The notes: a model not told the origin generated them from the sequence alone. A stretch of 64,000 bases of DNA from Lachnospiraceae bacterium (GCA_021771755.1 JAETOL010000003.1:62001-126000), one strand, 5' to 3'; positions 25,786-34,460 are shown, counted from the stretch's first letter. Numbers and translations are program-made.

Positions 25786-26751
25786 ATGGAAAAATTAAGA
25801 AAAAGATTCACATTGCATGAAATGGTTCTGGCAGGAGCATTTCTTCTGATTTTTCTGATTGGTGCATGTTCTAATGAAAACTTCTTATCGATAAGAAATA
25901 TTTTATCATTGTTCCAGCAGATGTCAGAAATGGGAATCATGGCAATGGGATTGACGATCGTGATTATTACAGGTGGTATGGATCTTTCTGCTGGTACCAC
26001 AATGGGTCTTTGTGCAGTAACATCAGGGCTATGTTTAACAAAAGGATTAGGTGTGGTTCCTTCATTGATTATTAGTTTAGGTGTAGCCGTATTATGTGGA
26101 GCAATGAATGCTGTTTTAGTAGCAATAATAAGGATTCCTCCGATGATTGCGACCTTAGGGACTCAGATGTTCTTTTTAGGTGCTGCATTAGTGCTTAGTA
26201 AAGGAAATTCTATTTCCGGAATTCCGGAAAGCTTTTATTTCCTGGGACAGGCTAAAATATTTGGAATGCCGCTTCAGATGCTGCTGTTATTTGGTTTGGC
26301 AATATTCCTTATGATCATGTTGAGAAATACAGTGACAGGACAACATATTTATGCAATAGGAAATAATATGAAGGCAGCTCTGTTTTCTGGTATCCGTACA
26401 AAACATGTTTTATTTTATTCATATATTATGTGTTCTGTAATGTGCTGTATAGCAGGTAATATCCAGGTATCACGTGTGGCAACTGCCAGAGCGGATATGG
26501 GCTCTGCATTTTTGATGACATGTATTTCTGCAGTTGTACTTGGAGGTACAAGTATCAATGGAGGAAATGGAGGAATCGTGGGTACAGTTGTAGGAATTAT
26601 GATTTTTGCCATGATTGGTAATATTATGAATCTTGTAGGTATTTCATCATTCTGGCAGCAGCTTGCAACAGGAAGTATTCTGGTTCTGGTTGTTGTATTC
26701 AATCGTATGATTGAGATGCAGAAATATAAAGTAAAGAGCAGAAAAGTATGA
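25786..26751 (+). CDS. Sugar-type ABC importer permease 2 (RbsC class)
   Basis: Second permease, 321 aa. AGGAGG at 25772-25777 fits ATG 25786 (spacing 8) better than GTG 25783. Family motifs are GGMDLSAGTTMG, PPMIATLGTQMFF, GQHIYAIGNNMKAALFSGI and GGTSINGGNGGIVG. It is distinct in sequence from permease 1, so the pair arose by old divergence, as in LsrCD and RhaPQ. A 56-base gap with a strong ribosome binding site leads to the receptor gene. Confidence 0.9.
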   Translation: MEKLRKRFTLHEMVLAGAFLLIFLIGACSNENFLSIRNILSLFQQMSEMGIMAMGLTIVIITGGMDLSAGTTMGLCAVTSGLCLTKGLGVVPSLIISLGVAVLCGAMNAVLVAIIRIPPMIATLGTQMFFLGAALVLSKGNSISGIPESFYFLGQAKIFGMPLQMLLLFGLAIFLMIMLRNTVTGQHIYAIGNNMKAALFSGIRTKHVLFYSYIMCSVMCCIAGNIQVSRVATARADMGSAFLMTCISAVVLGGTSINGGNGGIVGTVVGIMIFAMIGNIMNLVGISSFWQQLATGSILVLVVVFNRMIEMQKYKVKSRKV

Positions 26752-26807
26752 TACTTTTCAAAATAAAACAAAAAAGAGAAAGATTTAAAACAAGGAGGAA
26801 AAGAACT

Positions 26808-27788
26808 ATGAAGAAAAGATTAGCACTTTTTGCATTAGGTGCAGCGATGATGGTTGGGATGGGAACAACTGTATATGCAGAGGAAGAATATACCATCGCA
26901 TTGATTCCGCAGCAGGTAGGTATCCCATATTTTGAGACTTCTAATGTTTGGGGTACAAAAGCTGGAGAAGATTTAGGTTGTGAGGTTATCTATACGGGTC
27001 CTACATCAGGTGATGCTGCAGCACAGGCTAATATTGTCCAGGATATGATTACTAAAGGTGTTGATTGTATCGCAATTTCACCATTGGATGCAAGTGCTAT
27101 TGAGCCGGTATTAAAGCAGGCGAAAGAAGAAGGTATTAAAGTAATCACATGGGATTCTGATGTAACAGATACTTCTTTAAGAGAAGCATATGTAAACTGC
27201 TGTTCTGAAAAGGTGCTTGGAGAACATTTGATGCAGCGTTTTGCTGAGTATATGGGAGAAGAAGGCGAATATGCTATCATTACAAGTGTTTTAACAGCAC
27301 AGAACTGTTCTGCATGGGCGAAATATGCAACAGAGTATCAGGAAGCAAATTATCCTAATATGACACGTGTTGCTTATGAGCCATGTGACGACGATCAGTC
27401 TAAAGCATATGCGATTACTCAGAACTTAATGACTGCATATCCAGAGCTTAAAGGTGTATTAGGTGTAACAACACCTGCGCCTCCAGCAGCAGCACAGGCA
27501 GTTGGAGAAGCTGGAAAGAATGGAGAAATCGTTGTTACAGGCGTTGTAGAGGCATCTGCTGCCAAATCATATTTGGAAGATGGTTCTATGCAGGAAGCAA
27601 ATATCTGGCATCCGGGAAAACTTGGTTATTTAGCAGTTTATACCGCTAAGACACTTTTGGATGGTGGAGAGATCACAGATGGTATGGATGTACCGGAAGT
27701 TGGTGTTGTAGAAGTAAAAGACGATCAGATCATTATGACAGAATTGCTGGATATCACAACAGAAAATGTAGATGATTTTGACTTCTAA
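26808..27788 (+). CDS. ABC importer substrate-binding protein (LsrB/RhaS class)
   Basis: Secreted receptor of 326 aa; ATG 26808 is fixed by AAGGAGG at 26792-26798. The signal peptide ends near TVYA-EEE. The mature chain resembles the autoinducer-2/rhamnose receptor class: IALIPQQVGIPYFE, VIYTGPTSGDAAAQ, ITWDSDV, APPAAAQAVGEAG and a final ITTENVDDFDF. Against Salmonella LsrB from memory, the AI-2 ligands corresponding to Lys35 and Asp166 appear replaced by Gln and Ala, while the TWDSD aspartate is kept, so AI-2 itself is unlikely. The operon context with two M24 hydrolases suggests a ligand with a C-N or amide bond. Substrate unknown. Confidence 0.88.
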   Translation: MKKRLALFALGAAMMVGMGTTVYAEEEYTIALIPQQVGIPYFETSNVWGTKAGEDLGCEVIYTGPTSGDAAAQANIVQDMITKGVDCIAISPLDASAIEPVLKQAKEEGIKVITWDSDVTDTSLREAYVNCCSEKVLGEHLMQRFAEYMGEEGEYAIITSVLTAQNCSAWAKYATEYQEANYPNMTRVAYEPCDDDQSKAYAITQNLMTAYPELKGVLGVTTPAPPAAAQAVGEAGKNGEIVVTGVVEASAAKSYLEDGSMQEANIWHPGKLGYLAVYTAKTLLDGGEITDGMDVPEVGVVEVKDDQIIMTELLDITTENVDDFDF

Positions 27789-27819
27789 AATATGTGATTG
27801 TCTGCATGAATGAAAAGCA

Positions 27820-27849
27820 TGGGGCTGTCCGGATTTTAGGACGGTCCCA
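27820..27849 (+). other. Intercistronic hairpin after the receptor gene
   Basis: TGGGGCTGTCC (27820-27830) pairs with GGACGGTCCCA (27839-27849), two G-U pairs, 8-base loop, no T-run. A stable stem directly after a binding-protein gene commonly protects the upstream mRNA segment and raises receptor yield; that role is inferred from comparable operons. Confidence 0.55.
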
Positions 27850-27867
27850 TACTGGTTAGGAGGAGAT

Positions 27868-29046
27868 ATGAAACCTAGGATTTCAAAACAGGAATTTCAA
27901 AACCGTATATTAAAGATGCGTAAGTACATGGAAGCAAATGATATAGATGCGATTTTAGTATACGGAGATGAGTATAGAAAAGAAAATTTAAGATATGTAT
28001 CAAATTACTGGCCGATATTCGAACGCGGAGCAATGCTTTTGGGAAGGACTTTAGATCCGATTGTGCTGTGTGCTCCAGAGGGACAAAAGGTAGCAGAGGA
28101 AATGAGTGTATGGTCAGACATCCGTCTCTCACCAGATTTTTTGTGCGTGACAGTGCCGGATGAAATTGATTATCCATTAGCACAGTATACAAGTTTTTCT
28201 TCTTTGGCAGATGAACTGCGTGAAAAAGAAAAGCTTGAAAAACTTGGTATTGTAGGAAAAGATGCAATGTCTGTAGACCTGTATGAAAAAATTAAATCAG
28301 GTTTCGATACAGAACTGATCGATTGTAATGGACTTTTATTTGATCTTCGCCGGGAAAAAAGTGCAGAGGAAGTAGAATGTCTACGTGAAGCTGCAAGGAT
28401 CGCAGATGCAGGATTTAAGGCTATGATGCAGTCGGAGCTTATAGGAAAGACAGAGTTGGAGGCAGCAGGGATTGCGGAAGCAGCTGCAAGAGCTGAAGGT
28501 GCAGAGCATATTATTTTTCAGATCTATGGAAGTGGAAAGAGGACGGACAGGATTGTTGGACGTCCTACAAACAAGATTATTGAAAATGGTGATATGATCA
28601 TGTGTGCGTTGGCTGTCCAGTATGAGGGATATGTTGCAACCTGTGAAATGCCGTTTGCAGTTGGGGAATACAGTGAGGAGACCAAATACGTGATCGATGT
28701 ATTGGTTCGGGCATTAAAGGCTGGCCAGCCTTATTTAAAAGCTGGTGTTCCTATGAAACAGTTTGTACAAGCTGTAAAACAGGTATTCTATGAAGAAAAT
28801 CTTTCTGAGTATGATGTTTATCCTCCATTACATGGGATTGGATGTGCAGAAGCAGAGTCCCCATATCCTGATGCTGAAACAGAAGAAGTATTTAAAGCTG
28901 GGATGACGGTAAATACAGATATTAGTTTATTTGGATTACCAGGCGGCTCCAACCGTATAGAGGAAGGTTTTGTAATTACAGAGAATGGAGCAGAATCATT
29001 GTCTCCGTTTATCAATCAATGTTGTGAAGAATGGAAGGTATGTTAA
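27868..29046 (+). CDS. M24 (pita-bread) hydrolase, creatinase-like, metal ligands missing
   Basis: Cytoplasmic protein of 392 aa with ATG 27868 behind TTAGGAGGAG. An N-terminal creatinase/prolidase domain (about 5-155) precedes the M24 pita-bread domain (about 165-385). In metallopeptidases of this fold the GD-x4-D-x-G...GY-x2-D stretch gives two Asp metal ligands; here the positions are Ala247 and Thr258. His322 in LHGIG is kept, the EP glutamate aligns with Asp351, and the Glu of RIE (365) is kept. Loss of both Asp resembles creatinase, a metal-independent hydrolase, so C-N bond hydrolysis of a small molecule is more likely than peptidase action. Paralogue follows immediately. Substrate unknown. 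Confidence 0.85.
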   Translation: MKPRISKQEFQNRILKMRKYMEANDIDAILVYGDEYRKENLRYVSNYWPIFERGAMLLGRTLDPIVLCAPEGQKVAEEMSVWSDIRLSPDFLCVTVPDEIDYPLAQYTSFSSLADELREKEKLEKLGIVGKDAMSVDLYEKIKSGFDTELIDCNGLLFDLRREKSAEEVECLREAARIADAGFKAMMQSELIGKTELEAAGIAEAAARAEGAEHIIFQIYGSGKRTDRIVGRPTNKIIENGDMIMCALAVQYEGYVATCEMPFAVGEYSEETKYVIDVLVRALKAGQPYLKAGVPMKQFVQAVKQVFYEENLSEYDVYPPLHGIGCAEAESPYPDAETEEVFKAGMTVNTDISLFGLPGGSNRIEEGFVITENGAESLSPFINQCCEEWKVC

Positions 29047-29047
29047 A

Positions 29048-30229
29048 GTGAAGATAAGGATTGAAGATAGAGAATTTCAGGAAAGAATCATTAAAACACA
29101 GAATGAAATGAAAAAGGAAGGTCTTGATATTTTATTTGCTTATGGCAATGAAGCGGAACCACAATACGTACGTTATTACAGTGATTATTGGCCTTCTTTT
29201 GAGTCGGCAGGTGTATTGATTCCAGCAGAAGGAGAAGCTATTTTGATCATCGGACCAGAAAGTGAGACTTTTTCCAGTCATGTTTCAAGGATCAAAAAGA
29301 TCAGAAAAGTGCTGGTGTTCCGTGAATCCTCTGAACCTGAGTATCCGGGGGCAAAATTAGAAACATTCGCATCTGTGATCAAAGAAGCAAGCGGAAATAA
29401 ACCTGTTTCTAAGATCGGTGTGGCAGGAGGATGCCTTGTGACCCATGTGATCTATGAAGCATTACTTTCAAGTTTACCAGAATTGGGAAATCCTGAATTA
29501 GTAAAGGCTGATATGCTCGTAGCTAAGCTTCGTGCAGATAAGTCTCCGGCAGAGATCGCATGTCTCAGAGAGGCATATCGTATCACACAGGCTGCAATGA
29601 AAGCGGTTGTTGAAAATGTTCATGTGGGAATGACTGAAAATCAGCTAAAAGGAATTGCAATGTCTGTGATTTATAAGGAAGGTGGAGAGGGAGAAGCCTA
29701 TCCATTCTGGATCCTTACTGGAAAAAATTCTAATCAGGCGATCAGTCGATGCCGGAATAAGGTTATTGAAAAAGGTGATATGATCCAGGTACAGGTAGGA
29801 GCAAGATATGAAGGATATGCTTCTACAATGGGAAGAGCCATCGTCATGGGTAAAGCAACAGAAGAGCAGAAAGGCATGATTGAGGCAGCCCTTGCAGCAC
29901 AAAAAGCCATTCTTAATACTGCTAAGGCAGGCGTAAACGCATCAGAAGTCAGCAGAGTACATTATGAGACATTAAAAGAGTTAGGATATGATTCTTGTAT
30001 TCTTTATGGCCCATGTCATGGTACTGGTTTAATGGAAGGTGAGTATCCATGGATCGAATCAAATTCCGATTATCTTTTAGAAGAAAATATGACATTCTGT
30101 ACATGTGTCTATCTTGGTGATGATAAAAATGAAGTAGGTCTTCGTATAGAAGATGGCTTTATGGTAACAGTTGAAGGAACAGAATCATTTTCAGACTATC
30201 GTCGAGAGGTTATAGAGATTGACAGATAA
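29048..30229 (+). CDS. Second M24 (pita-bread) hydrolase, creatinase-like, metal ligands missing
   Basis: 393 aa. GTG 29048 starts one base after the upstream stop with GGAAGG nine bases ahead; the longer frame from 28985 overlaps the first M24 gene. Domain layout is as in the upstream paralogue (N domain about 5-160, M24 domain about 170-388), but identity looks moderate, so the two probably act as different subunits or on successive substrates. The two Asp ligand positions are Gln249 and Thr260; His324 (CHGTGL) and Glu368 (RIED) remain; the EP glutamate position is Cys353. Again a non-metal, creatinase-like enzyme is the best guess. The MFS gene overlaps its 3' end. Confidence 0.85.
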   Translation: MKIRIEDREFQERIIKTQNEMKKEGLDILFAYGNEAEPQYVRYYSDYWPSFESAGVLIPAEGEAILIIGPESETFSSHVSRIKKIRKVLVFRESSEPEYPGAKLETFASVIKEASGNKPVSKIGVAGGCLVTHVIYEALLSSLPELGNPELVKADMLVAKLRADKSPAEIACLREAYRITQAAMKAVVENVHVGMTENQLKGIAMSVIYKEGGEGEAYPFWILTGKNSNQAISRCRNKVIEKGDMIQVQVGARYEGYASTMGRAIVMGKATEEQKGMIEAALAAQKAILNTAKAGVNASEVSRVHYETLKELGYDSCILYGPCHGTGLMEGEYPWIESNSDYLLEENMTFCTCVYLGDDKNEVGLRIEDGFMVTVEGTESFSDYRREVIEIDR

Positions 30230-31301
30230 ACAGAAAATGTTTCAGAAGCGCAGGTCTGGAAATCGTGATTCGGATCTGCGCTTTTTGAAATTAAGTTGTT
30301 GGATGATTTTTCTTCTTGGATTTGAGTCGGGAGGCTTTCAATTAGCGTTATTAAAAATTGCAAGAGAATTTGATATTACAAATACAGAAATGGGGGGATT
30401 GGTTTCAGTACAATTCCTTGCAATGATGACTATGCCGGTGATTTTTGGAGCTTTAGCAGATATCGTTGGTAAGAAAAAGATACTGCTGTGGTTTTCTCAG
30501 ATATTTACAGTTGGCTGTATAGCAACAATAGTGGCTCCATCTTATATTGGTATTGTATTAGGGATATTTTGCATAGGTTCTGGATATAGTGTATGTGAAA
30601 GTGTTTTAACAGCAAGTTTATTTGATGAATATCCTCAAAAAGGAACTTCTTATGCAGGATGGACACAATGCTGTTTTTCCATAGGTGCAGTAACTGGTCC
30701 ACTTATATGTGATCTTATGATAAAATGTGGAATTGGTGATTGGAGAAATGTTTTTTACCTAATGGCAGGTTGCTATGCTGTAAATGGTGTATTACTTTTT
30801 AAACTTCCAATGAAACAGCAGGAGTTACGTATAAGAAAAAAATGGGGAATAAGAACATTAAAGGGGCTGACATGTAGATCGATGGTGGATAATGTTCTTA
30901 AATATGCACCAAATTCTGTAATTCCGTGCTTTGTTCTTATGATCTGTTATGTGGGCATCGAAACAGGAATCGCATATTTTTTAGATTCGTTTTTGAATCT
31001 GGAATTGAATGCTCCTTCCAGTTCATCTAAAATATTAGCTTCGTTTTGGCTATTTATGATTCCGGGAAGAATATTTTGCGGGAAGATCGCGAAAAAAGCC
31101 AATAAAGCTTTAGTGATCTGTTTTGTAAGCATATTGATATTACTATTTGGATGGCAAAATTGCAGAAACATTAATACTCTTTGGCCAGTCGTATTTGGTA
31201 AGTTAATGGATGTTGGCGGGATCAGAAATTCTCTCTGGATGCTGATTGTTACAGGGGGAACTGCAATCTTGATACTTATGGTGCAAAGAAGACAAGTGTA
31301 A
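30219..31301 (+). CDS. MFS transporter, apparently with an internal in-frame deletion
   Basis: Major facilitator protein, 360 aa, shorter than the usual 390-420. The TTG at 30219 is chosen because GAGAGG at 30204-30209 fits; ATG 30237 has no ribosome binding site. The N-terminal half is complete: about six membrane segments with motif A as GALADIVGKKK after segment 2 and GYSVCESVLTASLFDEY in segment 4. In the C-terminal half segment 9 (ILILLFGWQNC) runs directly into NTLWPVVFGKLMDVGG, which in relatives belongs to segment 11. Some 50-60 residues covering segment 10 seem absent without a frameshift. It may be non-functional. Last gene of the operon. Confidence 0.75.
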   Translation: MTDKQKMFQKRRSGNRDSDLRFLKLSCWMIFLLGFESGGFQLALLKIAREFDITNTEMGGLVSVQFLAMMTMPVIFGALADIVGKKKILLWFSQIFTVGCIATIVAPSYIGIVLGIFCIGSGYSVCESVLTASLFDEYPQKGTSYAGWTQCCFSIGAVTGPLICDLMIKCGIGDWRNVFYLMAGCYAVNGVLLFKLPMKQQELRIRKKWGIRTLKGLTCRSMVDNVLKYAPNSVIPCFVLMICYVGIETGIAYFLDSFLNLELNAPSSSSKILASFWLFMIPGRIFCGKIAKKANKALVICFVSILILLFGWQNCRNINTLWPVVFGKLMDVGGIRNSLWMLIVTGGTAILILMVQRRQV

Positions 31302-31318
31302 ATGAGAGCGCTTCATGT

Positions 31319-31358
31319 AAAAATAGCGTAGCAGCATTACGGCTGTTACGCTATTTTT
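31319..31358 (+). terminator. Terminator of the LacI-controlled operon
   Basis: AAAAATAGCGTAGCAG (31319-31334) and CTGTTACGCTATTTTT (31343-31358) form a 16-bp stem with one G-U pair; A-run and T-run allow action in both directions. Confidence 0.88.
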
Positions 31359-31401
31359 ACTAATTGAGATAATAATATTACAGCTGTAAATAGGTTTTGT
31401 C

Positions 31402-31430
31402 TTGAATTCACTGGATGTTTCTTGTACAAT
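31402..31430 (+). promoter_or_regulatory. Sigma-A promoter of the ftsEX region
   Basis: TTGAAT at 31402-31407, a 17-base spacer and TACAAT at 31425-31430. The resulting leader of about 170 bases contains a hairpin, ACAGG...CCTGT around 31447-31474, with no T-run. Otherwise I see no regulatory fold in 31359-31609. Confidence 0.72.
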
Positions 31431-31530
31431 AAAATCCGGTATGCAGACAGGCGTTTTTCTTCAAAAAGACCTGTGCTGCTGCGGAAACTATAAAATATTG
31501 ATGAAATTTTTCGGTATTTCAAAAAAACAC

Positions 31531-31559
31531 TTGAAATTCCAGAAAAATTATGTTACAAC
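31531..31559 (+). promoter_or_regulatory. Possible second promoter close to ftsE
   Basis: TTGAAA at 31531-31536, a 17-base spacer and TACAAC at 31554-31559, about 50 bases before the ftsE start. The -10 box is weaker than that of the upstream promoter. Confidence 0.4.
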
Positions 31560-31609
31560 ATTGTTACAAAAGCGTTAAAATGTTTATTCTGTATAAGAAG
31601 GAGGAACAT

Positions 31610-32293
31610 ATGATAGATTTGATCGATGTAAGTAAGTCATACGTGAAAGGCAGTCTGGCTGTCAACCATGCAAACTTACATGTAGATAAAGGAGAATTTG
31701 TATTTGTGGTCGGAAGCAGTGGGTCAGGTAAATCTACGCTGATCAAGCTTCTGATGAAAGAGCTTGATACTACCAGCGGACAGCTGATCGTAAGCGGTGA
31801 GAGACTGGAGACCATGAAACACCGCCGTGTTGCGAAATATCGCAGAAAGCTGGGCGTTGTGTTTCAGGATTTCCGACTTCTGAAAGACCGTAATGTTTAT
31901 GAGAACGTTGCTTTTGCCCAGAGAGTTGTCGGAAGACCAGGCAAGGTGATCCGCAGGAGAGTTCCGGAAGTGCTTCAGGAAGTCGGCCTTGCCGGAAAAG
32001 ATAAATCTTATCCGGATGAGCTTTCCGGAGGTGAACAGCAGAGAGTTGCTCTTGCCAGGGCACTGGTAAATCGTCCGGATATCCTTCTGGCAGACGAGCC
32101 GACTGGAAACCTGGATCCTCAGACAGCAGAGGAGATCATGAACCTTCTTGCAGAAATCAATGAGCGCGGTACAACGGTACTGGTGGTAACTCATAACAAA
32201 GATATCGTAAATGCAATGAAAAAAAGGGTAGTTACCATGCATGAAGGCGTCATTGTCAGCGATGAAAAAGAAGGAGGATATCATGAGGCCTAG
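31610..32293 (+). CDS. ftsE: Cell division ATP-binding protein FtsE
   Basis: ATPase of the FtsEX complex, which drives septal or sidewall peptidoglycan hydrolases from the membrane. 227 aa, the usual length. ATG 31610 follows AAGGAGG; the longer frame from 31550 is rejected. Walker A GSSGSGKST lies at residues 34-42, the Q-loop VVFQDFRLL near 83, the signature LSGGEQQRVALARAL near 142-156 and Walker B ILLADEPTGNLD near 161-172. FtsX overlaps the 3' end by 11 bases. Synteny with a CtpA-type protease and ftsX is typical for Firmicutes. Confidence 0.95.
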   Translation: MIDLIDVSKSYVKGSLAVNHANLHVDKGEFVFVVGSSGSGKSTLIKLLMKELDTTSGQLIVSGERLETMKHRRVAKYRRKLGVVFQDFRLLKDRNVYENVAFAQRVVGRPGKVIRRRVPEVLQEVGLAGKDKSYPDELSGGEQQRVALARALVNRPDILLADEPTGNLDPQTAEEIMNLLAEINERGTTVLVVTHNKDIVNAMKKRVVTMHEGVIVSDEKEGGYHEA

Positions 32294-33188
32294 TACAATA
32301 TGGTTCACTCTGAAACAGGGTGTCAAAAATATAAAAAGAAACTGGATGTTTTCTCTGGCATCTATCCTGACGATGGCTGCCTGTATTTTTCTGGTAGGAG
32401 TCTTTTATTCTATTGTGAATAATGTAGATAACATTGCGCATAAGGTAGAACAGGAAGTTCCTATTACCGTATTTTTTGAAGAAGGAACAACTCAGGAGCA
32501 GATCGATGTGATCGGCGAGCAGATCAGACAGCGTCCTGAGGTAGAGAATATCGTCTTTAAATCTGCTGAAGAAGCATGGAATGATTTTAAAGACCAGTAT
32601 TTTCAGGGTTCAGAGGCGGCAGAAGGCTTTAAGGATGACAATCCTCTTGTAAACTCTGCCAATTATCAGGTTTATATGAATCAGATTGAAATGCAGTCTG
32701 ATCTGGTTTCCTATATTCAGGGACTGGAGCATGTACGAGAAGTTGAGCAGTCAGAACAGGCGGCAAAAACTTTGGGAAGCTTTAATCGCCTGGTGTCTGT
32801 GGCGTCTATGGTAGTGATCGGACTTTTGGTTCTGATCTCCATTTTCCTGATCCATAATACAATTTCTGTAGGTGTTTCTGTCCGTAAGGAAGAAATTGGG
32901 ATTATGAAATATATTGGTGCAACAGATGGATTTGTCAGAGCACCTTTTGTAATGGAAGGTATCGTGCTGGGAGTGATCGGCGCGGCTATTCCACTGACTG
33001 CTTTATATTTTCTGTATAATTCAGCGGTAGAATATGTACTGACTAAATTTAATGTGCTTACAGGCGTCGTTGCATTTATCCCGGTTTATGAAATTTATCA
33101 GACCTTACTTCCTCTGGGACTGGCGCTGGGAATCGGAATCGGTTTGATCGGAAGCTTCTGGACAACAAGGAAGCATTTGAGAGTCTGA
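32283..33188 (+). CDS. ftsX: Cell division permease-like protein FtsX
   Basis: Membrane partner of FtsE, 301 aa. ATG 32283 follows AAGGAGGATAT. One membrane segment lies at about residues 22-44, followed by a large external domain (about 45-170) that in other Firmicutes contacts peptidoglycan hydrolases such as PcsB or CwlO, then three C-terminal membrane segments with the conserved RKEEIGIMKYIGAT cytosolic loop near 203-216. No separate hydrolase gene is adjacent, but a secreted lysozyme-like protein is encoded 2.4 kb downstream. Confidence 0.94.
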   Translation: MRPSTIWFTLKQGVKNIKRNWMFSLASILTMAACIFLVGVFYSIVNNVDNIAHKVEQEVPITVFFEEGTTQEQIDVIGEQIRQRPEVENIVFKSAEEAWNDFKDQYFQGSEAAEGFKDDNPLVNSANYQVYMNQIEMQSDLVSYIQGLEHVREVEQSEQAAKTLGSFNRLVSVASMVVIGLLVLISIFLIHNTISVGVSVRKEEIGIMKYIGATDGFVRAPFVMEGIVLGVIGAAIPLTALYFLYNSAVEYVLTKFNVLTGVVAFIPVYEIYQTLLPLGLALGIGIGLIGSFWTTRKHLRV

Positions 33189-33211
33189 AAAAATAATAAT
33201 GGAAAGCATAT

Positions 33212-33254
33212 ACGGCATAAGGTCCTGTCTGGAAAAGGCAGGACATTGTGCCGT
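33212..33254 (+). terminator. Hairpin between ftsX and the CtpA-type protease gene
   Basis: ACGGCATAAGGTCCTGTC (33212-33229) pairs with GGCAGGACATTGTGCCGT (33237-33254) as an 18-bp imperfect stem; only TTAT follows, so termination may be partial. Confidence 0.5.
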
Positions 33255-33281
33255 TTATCTGTTTCAGGAGGCGGAGACAAC

Positions 33282-34460
33282 ATGAAGAAAGAGTTTGTAA
33301 AGGGAATTGCAGTGGGGGTTACTGCTTCTCTTGCCGTTGCGGCAGGTGGATATGCAGGGTATCGGATTCAGGATAAAGGTGTTCTTTCAGAGGCTGATCA
33401 TGTACAGAAGATCAAGGCGCTGGAAGCACTGATCCAACGAGATTATCTGGGAGAAATAGATGAAGATCAGCTGGCAGAGGGTCTGTATGCAGGTCTGGTA
33501 TCTGGATTAGGGGATGTCTATTCCAGATATTATACAGCAGAAGAATATAAACAGGAAAATTCGGCAACAATGGGAGCCTATGTAGGTATCGGTGTAACTA
33601 TGCAGAAAAACAAGGAGGGCGGCGTGGAAATCGTGGAATGCTACGAGGGAGGACCTGCAGATCATGCCGGAGTAAAGGCAGGAGATATCATCAGTGATAT
33701 TGATGGTACAGACATTACGGATATGGATGTTTCTGATGTGGCAGATATGATTCGGGAAGGAAATAAAAAACAGGCAGTTTTGACGATACACAGACAAAAT
33801 GTGGAAAATCCTATGAAAATAACAGTCGAGATTACCGATGTAACACTGCCGTCCGTATTTGAGGAGATGCTTCCGGATCAGATAGGATATATTCGGATAT
33901 CTGAATTCACCGATGTGACACCAGATCAGTTCAGTGAGGCATTTTCCAGTCTGGAAGAACAGGGAATGAAAAAACTTGTTGTTGACCTGCGGGGAAATCC
34001 AGGAGGGCTTCTGAGCTCTGTGTGCAGCATCTTAAATGAAATCCTTCCAGAAGGTCTGATCGTATATACAGAAGATAAATATGGAGAGCGTCAGGAACAG
34101 AAATCGGAAGGGAAAACTCCTTTGGAGATTCCTCTGGCAGTTCTGGTCAATGAAAACAGTGCCAGTGCATCGGAAATTTTTGCAGGAGCAGTTCAGGATC
34201 ATGGAATTGGAACTATCGTAGGAACGACTACTTATGGAAAAGGAGTTGTACAGGAACTGCTTCCATTAAGAGACGGCAGTGCGATAAAACTGACCATATC
34301 GAATTATTATACTCCAAAGGGAAACTCTATTAATGAAACGGGAATCAAGCCGGATGTAGAGGTAAAACTGGATCCGGATCTTTTGAACCAGGAGGAGATT
34401 TCTCATGAGGAAGACAATCAGCTGCAGGAAGCATTGAAGGTTTTGGCAAAAGAAAAGTAA
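33282..34460 (+). CDS. S41 family C-terminal processing protease (CtpA/CtpB type)
   Basis: Membrane-anchored serine protease, 392 aa. ATG 33282 follows CAGGAGGCGGAG. An N-terminal hydrophobic segment (about 8-27) is followed by a prodomain-like helical region, a PDZ domain (about 95-180, with YVGIGVTMQK and AGVKAGDIISDIDG) and the S41 catalytic core. The Ser-Lys dyad is visible: Ser in NENSASASEIFAG near residue 291 and Lys in TYGKGVVQ near 316. Such proteases process secreted proteins and, in sporeformers, signalling proteins such as SpoIVFA. Position next to ftsEX is conserved in Firmicutes. The substrate is not known. Confidence 0.92.
   Translation: MKKEFVKGIAVGVTASLAVAAGGYAGYRIQDKGVLSEADHVQKIKALEALIQRDYLGEIDEDQLAEGLYAGLVSGLGDVYSRYYTAEEYKQENSATMGAYVGIGVTMQKNKEGGVEIVECYEGGPADHAGVKAGDIISDIDGTDITDMDVSDVADMIREGNKKQAVLTIHRQNVENPMKITVEITDVTLPSVFEEMLPDQIGYIRISEFTDVTPDQFSEAFSSLEEQGMKKLVVDLRGNPGGLLSSVCSILNEILPEGLIVYTEDKYGERQEQKSEGKTPLEIPLAVLVNENSASASEIFAGAVQDHGIGTIVGTTTYGKGVVQELLPLRDGSAIKLTISNYYTPKGNSINETGIKPDVEVKLDPDLLNQEEISHEEDNQLQEALKVLAKEK

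Noticed and set aside
26808..27788. Calling this receptor an autoinducer-2 (LsrB) protein and the operon an lsr operon
   Set aside because: Overall class fits, but two of the AI-2 contact positions appear changed and no lsrK, lsrF or lsrG gene is present; two M24 genes point elsewhere.
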